Shown here piece by piece: positions 18,727 to 28,936 of a stretch of 61,960 nt of DNA. This stretch comes from Eubacterium sp. (GTDB lineage: Bacteria > Bacillota > Clostridia > Lachnospirales > Lachnospiraceae). Made by a program: the position numbers and the translations under genes. Below the pieces are notes generated by a model. It was not told the DNA's origin. It saw nothing but the letters and a program-made list of their open reading frames with translations, and did not search any database. The DNA is taken from assembly GCA_017938215.1 (NCBI GenBank), contig JAGBBZ010000039.1, forward strand, positions 1 to 61,960. Reading direction: 5' to 3'. The first letter of the stretch is position 1; the number at the start of each line of letters is the position of its first letter.

Positions 18727-21150
18727 ATGGATATCAGAGAGTATATAAAGCAGGGGTTTGTTTTGTTGGACGGAGCTACTGGCTCGAATCTTCAAAAACA
18801 CGGAATGAAGGCGGGAGAATGTCCTGAACGATGGATATTGGAGCACCCGGATGTGTTCGTGGAACTTCAGAAAAGTTACATTCAGGCGGGAAGCGATGTG
18901 CTGTATGCACCGACTTTTACCTGTAACCGAATCAAGTTGGCGGAGTATGGTTTAGCGGACAAGGTAGAGGAAATGACGGAGCAATTGGTGGCACTTTCTC
19001 GTAGAGCCATTGAGGAGAGTCAGGTGGAACGTGATATCTTCCTTGCTGGTGATATGACCATGACAGGGGAACAGTTGGAACCAGTCGGTTCCCTTCCTTT
19101 CGAAACATTGATTGATGTATACAAAGAGCAGGTAGCAGCATTAAAAAAGGCTGGTGTGGATTTGTTTGCGGTGGAAACCATGATGAGTCTACAGGAGTGC
19201 CGTGGTGCAGTACTTGCCATTAAAGAAACCTGTGGAGATGAGTTGCCGATACTGGTGACTCTCACCTTCCAGGAAGATATGAGAACGCTTTTTGGAACCG
19301 GTCCGGAAACTGCTGCCATTGTCATGGAAGCAATGGGGGTGGAGGCAGTAGGTGTGAACTGTTCTACCGGTCCGGATCGCATGACGGAGCTTGTGGAGCG
19401 GATGCGTCGTGTAAGTACCATCCCTCTTGTAGTGAAGCCCAATGCGGGATTGCCTAGGTTGCAAGACGGAGAAACCGTGTACAGTATGGGACCGGAGGAA
19501 TTTGCGGAAGCGATGTTGCCTTTGACGGAACTTGGAGCGACGGTGCTTGGTGGGTGTTGTGGTACCACGCCACAGCACATTCAGTGTCTTCGTGAAAAAG
19601 TGGCAGGTAAGAAGCCGGTTCTTCCTGGGAAAAAGGTAGTTCGTGCTTTGACCAACGAACGCAATTTTCTTGAAATTGACCTGGATGGAAGCTTTTCTAT
19701 TGTGGGTGAACGAATCAATCCTACAGGAAAGAAAGCATTACAGGCGCAGTTGCGAGAAGGCAATCTGGAACTTGTGACATCCATGGCAGAGGAGCAGGTA
19801 AGTCGTGGCGCAAAAGTTTTGGACGTCAATATGGGTATGAATGGGATTGATGAGAAAGAAATGATGTTAAAAGCCATTCAGGAGCTGACATTATGTGTGG
19901 ATGTGCCACTTTGTATCGATTCCAGTTATGTGGATGTGGTGGAAGAAGCGCTTCGTATCTATCCAGGACGTGCATTGATCAATTCCATTTCTCTAGAACC
20001 GGAAAAGTTTGAAAAATTGATTCCTGCGGCAAAGAAATACGGAGCCATGTTTATCTTGCTTCCTTTGTCGGATAAGGGATTGCCAGAAAATATTGATGAG
20101 AAAAAAGAAATTATTCATACTATTTTGGATGAGGCAAAGCGCCATGGACTTTCGGAGAAAGATATCGTGGTGGATGGTCTCGTGGCTACGGTGGGAGCGA
20201 ATAAAAATGCGGCAAAAGAAGTGTTGGAGACCATTCGTTACTGTAAAAATGAGCTTTCTGTGGCGACGATATGCGGTCTTTCCAATATTTCCTTTGGACT
20301 CCCGGAACGGCAGTTTATCAATAGTGCCTTTCTGGCATTAGCCATCGGAGAAGGATTGACAATGGCCATTGCGAATCCGAATCAGACACTTTTGAGTAAT
20401 GCGGCACTTGCCACAGATCTTCTTCTAAATAAGCCAGAAGCAGATTTAAATTATATTAATGGTGTGGCAAAGGCGGAAATCTCAGAAGGAACACCGGCAG
20501 CAGTGACAGGGGGAGAAATGGGAAATCAACATCCACTCTTTACAGCTGTTGTAAAGGGGAAATGTGGTCAGGTGCTAGAGCTTGTGAAAGCAGAGTTGGA
20601 AAAAGAAACTTCACCAGCGCAGATGATCGACACACATTTGATCCCAGCCATTAATCATGTGGGAGAACTCTTTGAAAAAGGGACCTATTTCCTGCCACAG
20701 CTTATCAGTAGTGCAGAGACTATGGAAAAAGCCATCGATTATTTGGAACCATATCTGGCGAAGGAACGTGGCGATAAGAAGTTAGATACCATTGTGATGG
20801 CTACGGTAAAAGGTGATATCCACGATATTGGTAAAAATCTTGTGGTGTTGATGTTGAAGAATTATGGCTATGATGTCATCGACCTTGGAAAAGATGTGGA
20901 TGAGCAAGTAATCATTGATACAGCAAAGGAAAAGAATGCTGCTATTATCGGGCTTTCTGCGCTGATGACTACCACAATGACAGAGATGAAACATGTGATT
21001 GATCTGGCAAAAGAGCAGGGAGTTACTGCAAAGATTGTCATCGGTGGTGCAGTGGTGACGGATAGTTATGCAGAAGAAATCGGTGCGGATGGATATTCCG
21101 AGGATGCCAGAGCTGCCGTTGTGTTAGTAAATCGTCTATTGGGGCGCTGA
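18727..21150 (+). CDS. metH: Cobalamin-dependent methionine synthase lacking reactivation domain
   Basis: This enzyme transfers the methyl group of methyltetrahydrofolate to homocysteine via cobalamin. The domains run in order: homocysteine methyltransferase (1-300, zinc Cys in VNCSTGPD and LGGCCGTTP), pterin-binding (about 320-570, IVGERINPTGKKA), cobalamin cap (about 580-670) and B12-binding (about 680-807, DIHDIGKN with the lower-ligand His). The S-adenosylmethionine-binding reactivation domain is absent, as in many anaerobes, so a separate activase is expected. ATG at 18727 is behind GAAAGGG; an upstream in-frame start at 18670 lacks support. No SAM riboswitch is visible upstream. Confidence 0.94.
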   Translation: MDIREYIKQGFVLLDGATGSNLQKHGMKAGECPERWILEHPDVFVELQKSYIQAGSDVLYAPTFTCNRIKLAEYGLADKVEEMTEQLVALSRRAIEESQVERDIFLAGDMTMTGEQLEPVGSLPFETLIDVYKEQVAALKKAGVDLFAVETMMSLQECRGAVLAIKETCGDELPILVTLTFQEDMRTLFGTGPETAAIVMEAMGVEAVGVNCSTGPDRMTELVERMRRVSTIPLVVKPNAGLPRLQDGETVYSMGPEEFAEAMLPLTELGATVLGGCCGTTPQHIQCLREKVAGKKPVLPGKKVVRALTNERNFLEIDLDGSFSIVGERINPTGKKALQAQLREGNLELVTSMAEEQVSRGAKVLDVNMGMNGIDEKEMMLKAIQELTLCVDVPLCIDSSYVDVVEEALRIYPGRALINSISLEPEKFEKLIPAAKKYGAMFILLPLSDKGLPENIDEKKEIIHTILDEAKRHGLSEKDIVVDGLVATVGANKNAAKEVLETIRYCKNELSVATICGLSNISFGLPERQFINSAFLALAIGEGLTMAIANPNQTLLSNAALATDLLLNKPEADLNYINGVAKAEISEGTPAAVTGGEMGNQHPLFTAVVKGKCGQVLELVKAELEKETSPAQMIDTHLIPAINHVGELFEKGTYFLPQLISSAETMEKAIDYLEPYLAKERGDKKLDTIVMATVKGDIHDIGKNLVVLMLKNYGYDVIDLGKDVDEQVIIDTAKEKNAAIIGLSALMTTTMTEMKHVIDLAKEQGVTAKIVIGGAVVTDSYAEEIGADGYSEDARAAVVLVNRLLGR

Positions 21151-21176
21151 TAGACGGCGACGAATTTGGAGGACTT

Positions 21177-22103
21177 ATGATAGATGTAATTATTCCGGTA
21201 TATCGACCGGATGAAAAGCTGGAACGACTCATTGAAAAATTAAATGGGCAGTCAAGAAAACCGGATCATGTTATTTTTATGCAAACCATGGTTGGCGGGG
21301 AAGAGGATGTGCGAGTTCGTGCGTTACTGGAAAAAGCGGACAATGCACGTATCGTTCCAGTGGATAAAGATGAATTTGATCATGGCGGCACGAGAAACCA
21401 AGGGGCGGCTCTTTCGGAAGCAGAGTATATGCTTTTCATGACTCAGGATGCAGTGCCGGAAGACGATAAACTCATTGCTTCTATGTATGATGCGATGCAG
21501 TCGGATGAGCACATTGCCACAGCCTATGGAAGACAGCTACCAGATGATAAAGTAGGTGTGATCGAGCATTTCACAAGACAATTCAATTATCCGGAGGTAT
21601 CCAGTGTGAAGGAGAAAAGTGATCTGGAGCGTCTGGGCATTAAGACATATTTTTGTTCCAATGTATGTGCCATGTACCGCAAGACGGTGTATGAAAAACT
21701 AGGTGGTTTTGTGACACAGACCATTTTTAACGAAGATATGATTATGGCCTCGGCGGTGATCGGTGCCGGATATAAGATTGCTTATGTGGCAGAAGCGAGA
21801 GTAGTGCATGCTCATAAATATACGTATCGTCAGCAATTGACAAGAAACTTTGATATGGCAGTATCTCAGCGACAGTATCGTCACATCTTTGAAGGTGTGA
21901 AATCGGAGTCAGAGGGAATTCGGCTTGTGAAAGATACGATGAAATATCTTGTGAAACAAGGAAAATGGTATTTGATTCCGGACTTGATTTTCCAGAGTGG
22001 ATTTAAGTACATTGGATATAAGTTGGGATTGAATTATGAAAAATTACCAATGTGGCTTGTGCGAAAATTAAGTATGAACAAGCGGTATTGGAATGAAAAG
22101 TAA
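21177..22103 (+). CDS. Glycosyltransferase family 2 (rhamnosyltransferase-like)
   Basis: This GT-A fold transferase of 308 residues starts IDVIIPVYRPDEKLERLI. It has FDHGGTRNQG, typical of rhamnosyltransferase-like GT2 proteins, and the metal-binding TQDAVPED. It ends in a basic helical region that could touch the membrane (KYIGYKLGLNYEKLP). It probably adds a sugar to a lipid-linked surface polysaccharide. GGAGG lies 6 bases before the ATG. The next glycosyltransferase gene follows with close spacing. Confidence 0.88.
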   Translation: MIDVIIPVYRPDEKLERLIEKLNGQSRKPDHVIFMQTMVGGEEDVRVRALLEKADNARIVPVDKDEFDHGGTRNQGAALSEAEYMLFMTQDAVPEDDKLIASMYDAMQSDEHIATAYGRQLPDDKVGVIEHFTRQFNYPEVSSVKEKSDLERLGIKTYFCSNVCAMYRKTVYEKLGGFVTQTIFNEDMIMASAVIGAGYKIAYVAEARVVHAHKYTYRQQLTRNFDMAVSQRQYRHIFEGVKSESEGIRLVKDTMKYLVKQGKWYLIPDLIFQSGFKYIGYKLGLNYEKLPMWLVRKLSMNKRYWNEK

Positions 22104-22116
22104 TGGAGGAATTTTC

Positions 22117-23037
22117 GTGGCAGAGATTCATATTGTGCTTGCGACATACAATGGCGCCAAGTTCATAAAAGAGCAACTGGATTCAATATTAAACAATAGT
22201 TGGAAAGATCTGACCATTGAAGTGTGCGATGACGGCTCTACAGATGAGACGTTGGAGATTGTGTCAAAATATGTGAAAACGTATGACAACGTTACATTAC
22301 ACCGAAATGAAAAGAATCTAGGATATGTCATGAATTTTATGGAAGGGATTAAGCGAAGCCAAAGTCCATACATCATGTTATGTGATCAAGACGATATCTG
22401 GCATGTGGATAAGATTCAGAAAACATACAACCGGATGAGAGAATTGGAAAAGGAAATGTCTTCGCAGGTTCCCCTTTTGGTGTATAGTGATGCTATGAAT
22501 TTTGATAGTGATACCGGTGAGGAACTTGGCTCTTTCCATAAAAGTAGTCATCTGGATACAGAAAAGGTTGATTTGGCGCATTTACTCATGGAAAATAAGT
22601 GTATCGGATGTACGGTGATGGTGAATGGTGTCATTCGAGACTACTTGAAAGAGTTATCGCCAGCCATTCGTGTGCATGATTGGTGGCTTGCTTTGATCTG
22701 CAGTTGTTTTGGAAAAATTGCCTATCTTGATGAAAGTACCTTGCAATATCGTCAACATAGTGGTAATATGATTGGCGGAAGCGGTTTTTCTACATATGTG
22801 GGAAATCGATTGAAAAATATGCAAAAACAGAAATTGGCAATACGAGCAACGTTTGAGCAAGGGAAAGCATTTTATCAAACATTTTCGGGACAATTGGAGA
22901 ATGATGCGAAGGATGTCTTAGCTACGTTTGCAAGGATGGATGCGGCAGGATTCTTGCGTCGCAGACTGTGGCTGGTGCAATATGGATTCTGGAAAAGTGG
23001 TATCGTACGCAATGTTGCATTGTTTTTTATGATTTGA
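22117..23037 (+). CDS. Glycosyltransferase family 2
   Basis: This 306-residue GT-A transferase has IHIVLATYNGAKFIKEQLDS, CDDGSTDETLEI, and the acidic metal motif LCDQDDIW, followed by HDWWLALI and YRQHSGNMIG, all typical of rhamnosyl- and related GT2 enzymes. The start is taken as GTG at 22117, with GGAGGA 8 bases upstream, 14 bases after the previous stop. Together with its neighbour and the LCP protein it forms a small surface glycopolymer group. Confidence 0.88.
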   Translation: MAEIHIVLATYNGAKFIKEQLDSILNNSWKDLTIEVCDDGSTDETLEIVSKYVKTYDNVTLHRNEKNLGYVMNFMEGIKRSQSPYIMLCDQDDIWHVDKIQKTYNRMRELEKEMSSQVPLLVYSDAMNFDSDTGEELGSFHKSSHLDTEKVDLAHLLMENKCIGCTVMVNGVIRDYLKELSPAIRVHDWWLALICSCFGKIAYLDESTLQYRQHSGNMIGGSGFSTYVGNRLKNMQKQKLAIRATFEQGKAFYQTFSGQLENDAKDVLATFARMDAAGFLRRRLWLVQYGFWKSGIVRNVALFFMI

Positions 23038-23063
23038 GTCGAAATTGTGAAAGGGAGAATAAC

Positions 23064-24086
23064 ATGACTAAGAAAAAGAAAAAAAGTGCAGTTGGAAAAG
23101 TATTCCTTGTCATTGGTATTATATTTAGTATGGCGGTTGGGAGCATGGCTGCCACGGCAAAATACAATATGGACAGCAAAATGGGATTGATGAATCGTGA
23201 TTCAGATGATTCTTTGGAAAAAGTAGATGTTTCAAAGTATGATACCATCAGTGATTCGGAGATTATCAATATTTTGTTGGTTGGTGGTGACAAAAATGTA
23301 GATGAACAAAATAAAGCCAATGCCAATCGTCGTTCGGATACTATGATGATTGCTACTTTGGATATGAAGCATAAAAAATTAAAAGTTACTTCTTTGATGC
23401 GAGATATGTATGTCGAGATTCCAGGATATGGGAGTCGTAAGTTGAATTCTGCTTATTCGCTGGGCGGTATTAGCTTGTTGTATGAGACCATCGTCAAGAA
23501 TTTTGGAATCAAGATGGATGGCTATGCTCAGGTTAACTTTGATGCGTTCGTAGATGTAATCAATGCTGTAGGTGGTGTAGAGGCAAATATCACAGAGTCG
23601 GAAGCGGAGCACTTGAATAGTACAAATTACATCAAGCGTAAGAAATTCCGAAATCTTGAAGTCGGAAAGCAGGTGTTAAATGGATATCAAGCACTTGGAT
23701 ATTGTCGAATCCGCCATGGTAAAAAAACGGCATATGGTTATCCGGCTGTGTACACAGCATCTGGAAAAGCGGATGATTATGGACGTACAGAGAGACAGCG
23801 TCTGGTTATTGATGCCCTTGTGAAAAAGTTGAAGTCCATGTCGTTGAAAGAGTGGATGGAATTGGTAGAGGTGGTTCTTCCGAACATTAAGACAGACATG
23901 AAAGATGACGAAATTTATTCATACATGATGGCAGTGGTCAAGATGGGAACGACGGAAGTGCACCAATATAGCCTTCCGATCCAAGGGGCTTACACCGGTC
24001 AGAAGATTGCTGGACAAGGTGCATGTTTGGTACCGGATCTTCCGAAAAACAAGTCAGCACTTCACAATTTTATTTATAAGAAATAA
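23064..24086 (+). CDS. LytR-CpsA-Psr (LCP) family glycopolymer ligase
   Basis: LCP enzymes move lipid-linked polysaccharide to peptidoglycan outside the membrane. This 340-residue protein has a Lys-rich N-terminus, one transmembrane helix (about 11-31), and an outer LCP domain with NILLVGGDKN, RRSDTMMIATLD, SLMRDMYVEIPG and DDYGRTERQR with the pyrophosphate-binding Arg residues. ATG at 23064 follows AAAGGGAG. It lies 26 bases behind two glycosyltransferase genes, which makes their product its plausible substrate. Confidence 0.92.
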   Translation: MTKKKKKSAVGKVFLVIGIIFSMAVGSMAATAKYNMDSKMGLMNRDSDDSLEKVDVSKYDTISDSEIINILLVGGDKNVDEQNKANANRRSDTMMIATLDMKHKKLKVTSLMRDMYVEIPGYGSRKLNSAYSLGGISLLYETIVKNFGIKMDGYAQVNFDAFVDVINAVGGVEANITESEAEHLNSTNYIKRKKFRNLEVGKQVLNGYQALGYCRIRHGKKTAYGYPAVYTASGKADDYGRTERQRLVIDALVKKLKSMSLKEWMELVEVVLPNIKTDMKDDEIYSYMMAVVKMGTTEVHQYSLPIQGAYTGQKIAGQGACLVPDLPKNKSALHNFIYKK

Positions 24087-24179
24087 GTGAATGGTTGACA
24101 AGAATGTGTGAAATTGGTAAAATTAATGTTTGAAAAGTAAGTGATGTGCATGGAGCGTGCACAGGAATGGAGTTGGCTT

Positions 24180-24668
24180 ATGCGAAAGATGGTATTGTCC
24201 ATTTTGATTGATAATACACCAGGTGCGTTGTCTCGTGTGGTTGGTTTGTTCAGCCGCCGTGGATATAACATTGACAGCCTTACCGTTGGAGAGACGGAAA
24301 ACACAGAAGTTTCCCGAATGACAGTGGCAGTAACTGGTGATGGCATCATATTGGATCAGATTGAAAAACAGATTACCAAGTTGGAAAATGTAATTAAGGT
24401 AAAAGAGCTTACAAGTGAGGCTTCCGTATGTCGTGAGTTGATTCTTGTAAAAGTGGCAGCATCGAGAGAGGAAAGACCTTCCATTAATGCGATCGTGGAT
24501 ATTTTCCGTGCTAAGATTGTGGACGTGGCGTCCGATACGATGATGATTGAGATGACGGGAAATCAGGCAAAATTAGATGCATTTACAAAACTACTTGATG
24601 GCTATGAGATTAAAGAACTTGTTCGTACCGGTATTACTGGTTTGGCAAGAGGCTTAATGGAAGATTAG
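24180..24668 (+). CDS. ilvN: Acetolactate synthase regulatory (small) subunit
   Basis: This is the small subunit that activates acetohydroxyacid synthase and gives valine feedback. The 162-residue protein has an N-terminal ACT domain (VLSILIDNTPGALSRVVGLF, then GYNIDSLTVG) and a C-terminal ACT-like domain ending in RTGITGLARG. ATG at 24180 gives the standard family N-terminus behind GGAGTTGG; the frame is open to 24141. The catalytic subunit ilvB is not in the window. ilvC follows. Confidence 0.95.
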   Translation: MRKMVLSILIDNTPGALSRVVGLFSRRGYNIDSLTVGETENTEVSRMTVAVTGDGIILDQIEKQITKLENVIKVKELTSEASVCRELILVKVAASREERPSINAIVDIFRAKIVDVASDTMMIEMTGNQAKLDAFTKLLDGYEIKELVRTGITGLARGLMED

Positions 24669-24721
24669 CCAAGGGTATCCGTTACCCATTACATATTGAA
24701 AACCATCCGACGGTATTTTAG

Positions 24722-25792
<1,071 letters not shown>

Positions 25793-25813
25793 TCTGCAAA
25801 ATGTAAAATGTTC

Positions 25814-25855
25814 GAGAGTCCGGTTGGCCACCATACTGACCGGGCTTCTCTTTAT
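25814..25855 (+). terminator. Probable terminator of ilvC
   Basis: An imperfect stem, GAGAGTCCGGT with ACCGGGCTTCTC, is followed by TTTATG shortly after the ilvC stop. The T-run is short, so efficiency is uncertain. Confidence 0.5.
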
Positions 25856-25872
25856 GTAAAAAGGAGTATTTC

Positions 25873-26676
25873 ATGGTAAAACTTGTGGTAAGCGACGTGG
25901 ATGGAACGTTGGTGGAAGATGGTGGGTCTGTTGCGTCTTTTTCGCCGGAGTATTATGACGTAATTGAGGCATTGCATAGGAAAGGAATAACCTTTGCAGT
26001 GTGCAGTGGGCGACAAAGAGTAAGTGTAGAAAAATTGTTTGAGCCGGTGAAAGACATCATTTACATGGCTGTGGATGGTGGAAGCATGGTTTTTCATCAA
26101 GGAGAATGTGTATATTCCAAGGTGCTGTCAAAGGATGTCTGCCATGAGATAATAATGGATGCACGTAAGATTCCTCAATGCGATATCATGGTGTGTGGAT
26201 TAAAACGTGCTTATGCCACCAGTGCAGATTCTGAGATGTATCGTTGGATGGTAAATGGCTATGGATATGATATTCAGGCGGTAGGGGATTTGACAAAAAA
26301 CGTACCAGATGATATTGTAAAAATATCGCTGTATCATCAAAATATGGTGGAGGAACTGACAAATCCATGGTTTCGGCCGAAGTGGCAGGAACGAGTAAAA
26401 CTAAATCTTGCCGGGATTCAATGGTTGGATTGTGTTCCTACTACAGCGGGAAAAGGAACAGCAGTTGCATTTATTCAGGAGCAGCTTGGAGTGGATGTGA
26501 ATGAAACGATGGCATTCGGAGATAATCAAAATGATATTGAAATGTTAAAAAGGGCTGGAAAGAGCTTTGCCGTGGAAAATGCAAGGGAAGAGCTAAAGGA
26601 AGTAGCTACAGATATTTGTGGTTCCTACATGAAGAATGGTGTATTGGAACAATTAAAGTCTTTGGCTTACGTGTGA
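25873..26676 (+). CDS. HAD-superfamily hydrolase, Cof type
   Basis: This 267-residue phosphatase of the Cof/YidA subgroup (type IIB cap) has motif I SDVDGTLVED with the nucleophile Asp, a cap domain from about 85 to 180 and motif IV FGDNQNDIEML. Relatives dephosphorylate sugar phosphates and flavin precursors; the substrate here is unknown. AAGGAG precedes the ATG. It is followed within 25 bases by the HD-GYP gene, so the two may be co-transcribed. Confidence 0.9.
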   Translation: MVKLVVSDVDGTLVEDGGSVASFSPEYYDVIEALHRKGITFAVCSGRQRVSVEKLFEPVKDIIYMAVDGGSMVFHQGECVYSKVLSKDVCHEIIMDARKIPQCDIMVCGLKRAYATSADSEMYRWMVNGYGYDIQAVGDLTKNVPDDIVKISLYHQNMVEELTNPWFRPKWQERVKLNLAGIQWLDCVPTTAGKGTAVAFIQEQLGVDVNETMAFGDNQNDIEMLKRAGKSFAVENAREELKEVATDICGSYMKNGVLEQLKSLAYV

Positions 26677-26698
26677 TGCATAAAGGAGAGAAAAAAGT

Positions 26699-27382
26699 AT
26701 GATGAACCAAATATGTTGGTTGGTGACAATTGCATTGGTTGTAGTGTTGCTCTATGTTTGCATGAAGTTGAAAAAGATGGAACAACGACATTTGACCTAT
26801 AAAGCAATTGTAAATCAATCTTTGGAAACCTTTGCTCATGCCATTGATGCAAAGGATCAGGATACAAATGGACATTCGATTCGAGTGGCAATGTATTCAA
26901 GAGAACTTGCTCGGCGCATGGGTTTGGGAAAAGAGGAGCAGGAACAGATTTATTACATGGGAATGCTACATGATATCGGAAAAATCGGTATTCCTGATAG
27001 TATTTTGAAAAAGCCGGGGAGTTTAACGGAGGAAGAGATGGACATTATCCGCAGTCATCCATCCATTGGTGGTGAGATTTTAAAGGATTTTACAGCAATT
27101 CAGGGAATCAGTGATGGTGCTCGGTATCATCATGAACGCTACGATGGAAAAGGGTATAACGAAGGGTTGCAGGGGGAAGAAATTCCATTGTTTGCTCGAA
27201 TTATTTGTGTGGCGGATTGTTATGATACGATGTCTAGTAAACGTGTGTACAAAGAACATCAAGACGAAGCTTACATATTGAAGGAATTTAAGGAGTGTAG
27301 TGGAAAACAATTTGATCCTAATATTGTGCCATATATGATAGAAATGATTGAAGATGGAACGGTGCAAAAGATTCAACAGTAG
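26699..27382 (+). CDS. Membrane-anchored HD-GYP domain protein (putative cyclic di-GMP phosphodiesterase)
   Basis: A short N-terminal membrane helix (about 5-22) anchors a cytoplasmic HD-GYP domain. It shows NGHSIRVAMYS, MLHDIGKIGIPD and HHERYDGKGYN, where the usual GYP is GYN. The metal His/Asp residues are present, so hydrolysis of cyclic di-GMP or a related nucleotide is plausible. There is no receiver or sensor domain. AAAGGAG lies 11 bases upstream, and a second ATG follows the first. Confidence 0.88.
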   Translation: MMNQICWLVTIALVVVLLYVCMKLKKMEQRHLTYKAIVNQSLETFAHAIDAKDQDTNGHSIRVAMYSRELARRMGLGKEEQEQIYYMGMLHDIGKIGIPDSILKKPGSLTEEEMDIIRSHPSIGGEILKDFTAIQGISDGARYHHERYDGKGYNEGLQGEEIPLFARIICVADCYDTMSSKRVYKEHQDEAYILKEFKECSGKQFDPNIVPYMIEMIEDGTVQKIQQ

Positions 27383-27396
27383 ATTTCGGAAAAAAA

Positions 27397-27445
27397 GTAG
27401 CTGGCTACAATGTGTTCCCACAATGGACATATTGTAGTCAGCTAT
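27397..27445 (-). terminator. Terminator of the DUF4321 gene
   Basis: A long stem (AGCTGACTACAAT on the minus strand with ATTGTAGCCAGCT) is followed by a T-run (ACTTTTTT) on that strand only. It lies between two convergent genes. Confidence 0.7.
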
Positions 27446-27460
27446 CGTCACATGTTTGGA

Positions 27461-27718
27461 TTATAACAAGCGATAAATAATAGCGGCGATGATGATGCCG
27501 ATAATGCTTGCAATTGTAAAGCGTATCTTTAACCCAAAAGTAAGAATCAAGACGCCGAGATCTAGCACTACTGGTGATTCGAGACCGAATGTTTTTCCAA
27601 ACGAAAGCCAAGATAACGCCGAGATTCCTTCTGTTAGTTGTGCAATAAAACTTCCAAGGACAATTCCTGCCAAAAGAAGCAAAAAGAGTGCCCAAGTATT
27701 TTTTCCTGTACGTGCCAT
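27461..27718 (-). CDS. DUF4321 small membrane protein
   Basis: This 85-residue hydrophobic protein with two or three helices matches the DUF4321 pattern (NTWALFLLLLAGIVLGSFIA, then LDLGVLILTFGLKIRF). The function is unknown; the family is widespread in Clostridia, often near housekeeping genes. GGAGGATTATT precedes the ATG. It is a single-gene unit. Confidence 0.85.
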   Translation of the reverse strand: MARTGKNTWALFLLLLAGIVLGSFIAQLTEGISALSWLSFGKTFGLESPVVLDLGVLILTFGLKIRFTIASIIGIIIAAIIYRLL

Positions 27719-27909
27719 AATAATCCTCCATTCCGTAGTACATCCGTTAAAAGATAACGCATGTGTCCTATTCTAGAATTAAGTTTACAACAAAGGGAAA
27801 AAATAATCAACAAAGAAAAAAGGAAATTCCTCTTTGGTGTTGAAATATATAAGATGTAGGCGTTTTTTAACCGGAATAAAGGCATTGATGGCAATAGAAA
27901 GGTACATAA

Positions 27910-28920
27910 ATGACATTACGGGAAGAATTTGAAAAGCGAGAACATAATATATTAAGCCCATATGCGGCATTTAGTGATATGTCAATGGGAAGAGATATCC
28001 ATGAGGAACCTTGTGATTTGCGACCAGCCTATCAGAGAGACCGGGATCGAATTTTGCATTCCAAGGCGTTTCGACGATTGAAAGGAAAAACACAAGTGTT
28101 TCTGGCACCGGAAGGGGATCATTATCGAACCCGCTTGACCCACACGTTGGAGGTTTCACAAAATGCTCGGACCATTGCGAAAGCACTTCGTCTAAATGAG
28201 GATTTGACAGAGGCGATCGCGTTGGGACATGACTTGGGACACACACCATTTGGACATGCGGGGGAGCGAGTGTTAAATCGTATCTGTAGCGATGGATTTT
28301 ATCATCAGTTGCAAAGTGTCCGCGTAGTGGAAAAATTGGAGAAAAATGGTGCGGGATTAAATCTGACCAAGGAAGTACGAGATGGAATTCGAAATCATTC
28401 CACGGCGGGGAACCCTATGACATTGGAAGGGAAGATTGTGCGTCTGTGTGATAAGATTGCTTATGTAAATTCCGATATTGATGATGCCATTCGTGGAAGA
28501 ATTATCCGTGAAGAGGATATTCCGGAAAATTGTGTCCAAGTACTGGGAAAAACGGTTCGTGAACGGTTAAATACATTGATTCATGATATTATAATTAATA
28601 GCATGGACCAAAGCGATATTATTATGTCGGAAGAAAAAAATGAAGCATTGCAACAATTGAGAAAGTATATGTTTGATAATGTGTATATCAATTCAGCGGC
28701 AAAGGAAGAAGAAGGAAAAGCAGAGCGTATGATTGGGCAGTTATTTGCCTATTATATGAAACATATGGAGGAGTTGCCGGAAGAATATACAAGAATGATT
28801 TGGGAACAAGGAGAGACGGTGGAACGGGCGGTGTGTGATTATATCGCTGGTATGACAGATCGTTATGCGGTAACTACCTATCAGAATTTGATGATTCCGG
28901 AAACCTGGCGAGTGTATTAG
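27910..28920 (+). CDS. dgt: Deoxyguanosinetriphosphate triphosphohydrolase-like protein
   Basis: This HD-domain dNTPase splits dNTPs to deoxynucleosides and triphosphate. The 336-residue protein has FRRLKGKTQVF, RLTHTLEVSQ, GHDLGHTPFGHAGE and the second metal Asp in RLCDKIAYVNSDIDDA. Its length suits the type-2 group found next to dnaG in Clostridia. It starts 17 bases before dnaG and probably shares its transcript, linking nucleotide pools to replication. Confidence 0.93.
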   Translation: MTLREEFEKREHNILSPYAAFSDMSMGRDIHEEPCDLRPAYQRDRDRILHSKAFRRLKGKTQVFLAPEGDHYRTRLTHTLEVSQNARTIAKALRLNEDLTEAIALGHDLGHTPFGHAGERVLNRICSDGFYHQLQSVRVVEKLEKNGAGLNLTKEVRDGIRNHSTAGNPMTLEGKIVRLCDKIAYVNSDIDDAIRGRIIREEDIPENCVQVLGKTVRERLNTLIHDIIINSMDQSDIIMSEEKNEALQQLRKYMFDNVYINSAAKEEEGKAERMIGQLFAYYMKHMEELPEEYTRMIWEQGETVERAVCDYIAGMTDRYAVTTYQNLMIPETWRVY

Positions 28921-28936
28921 AAAAAGGAAGAGTGGA

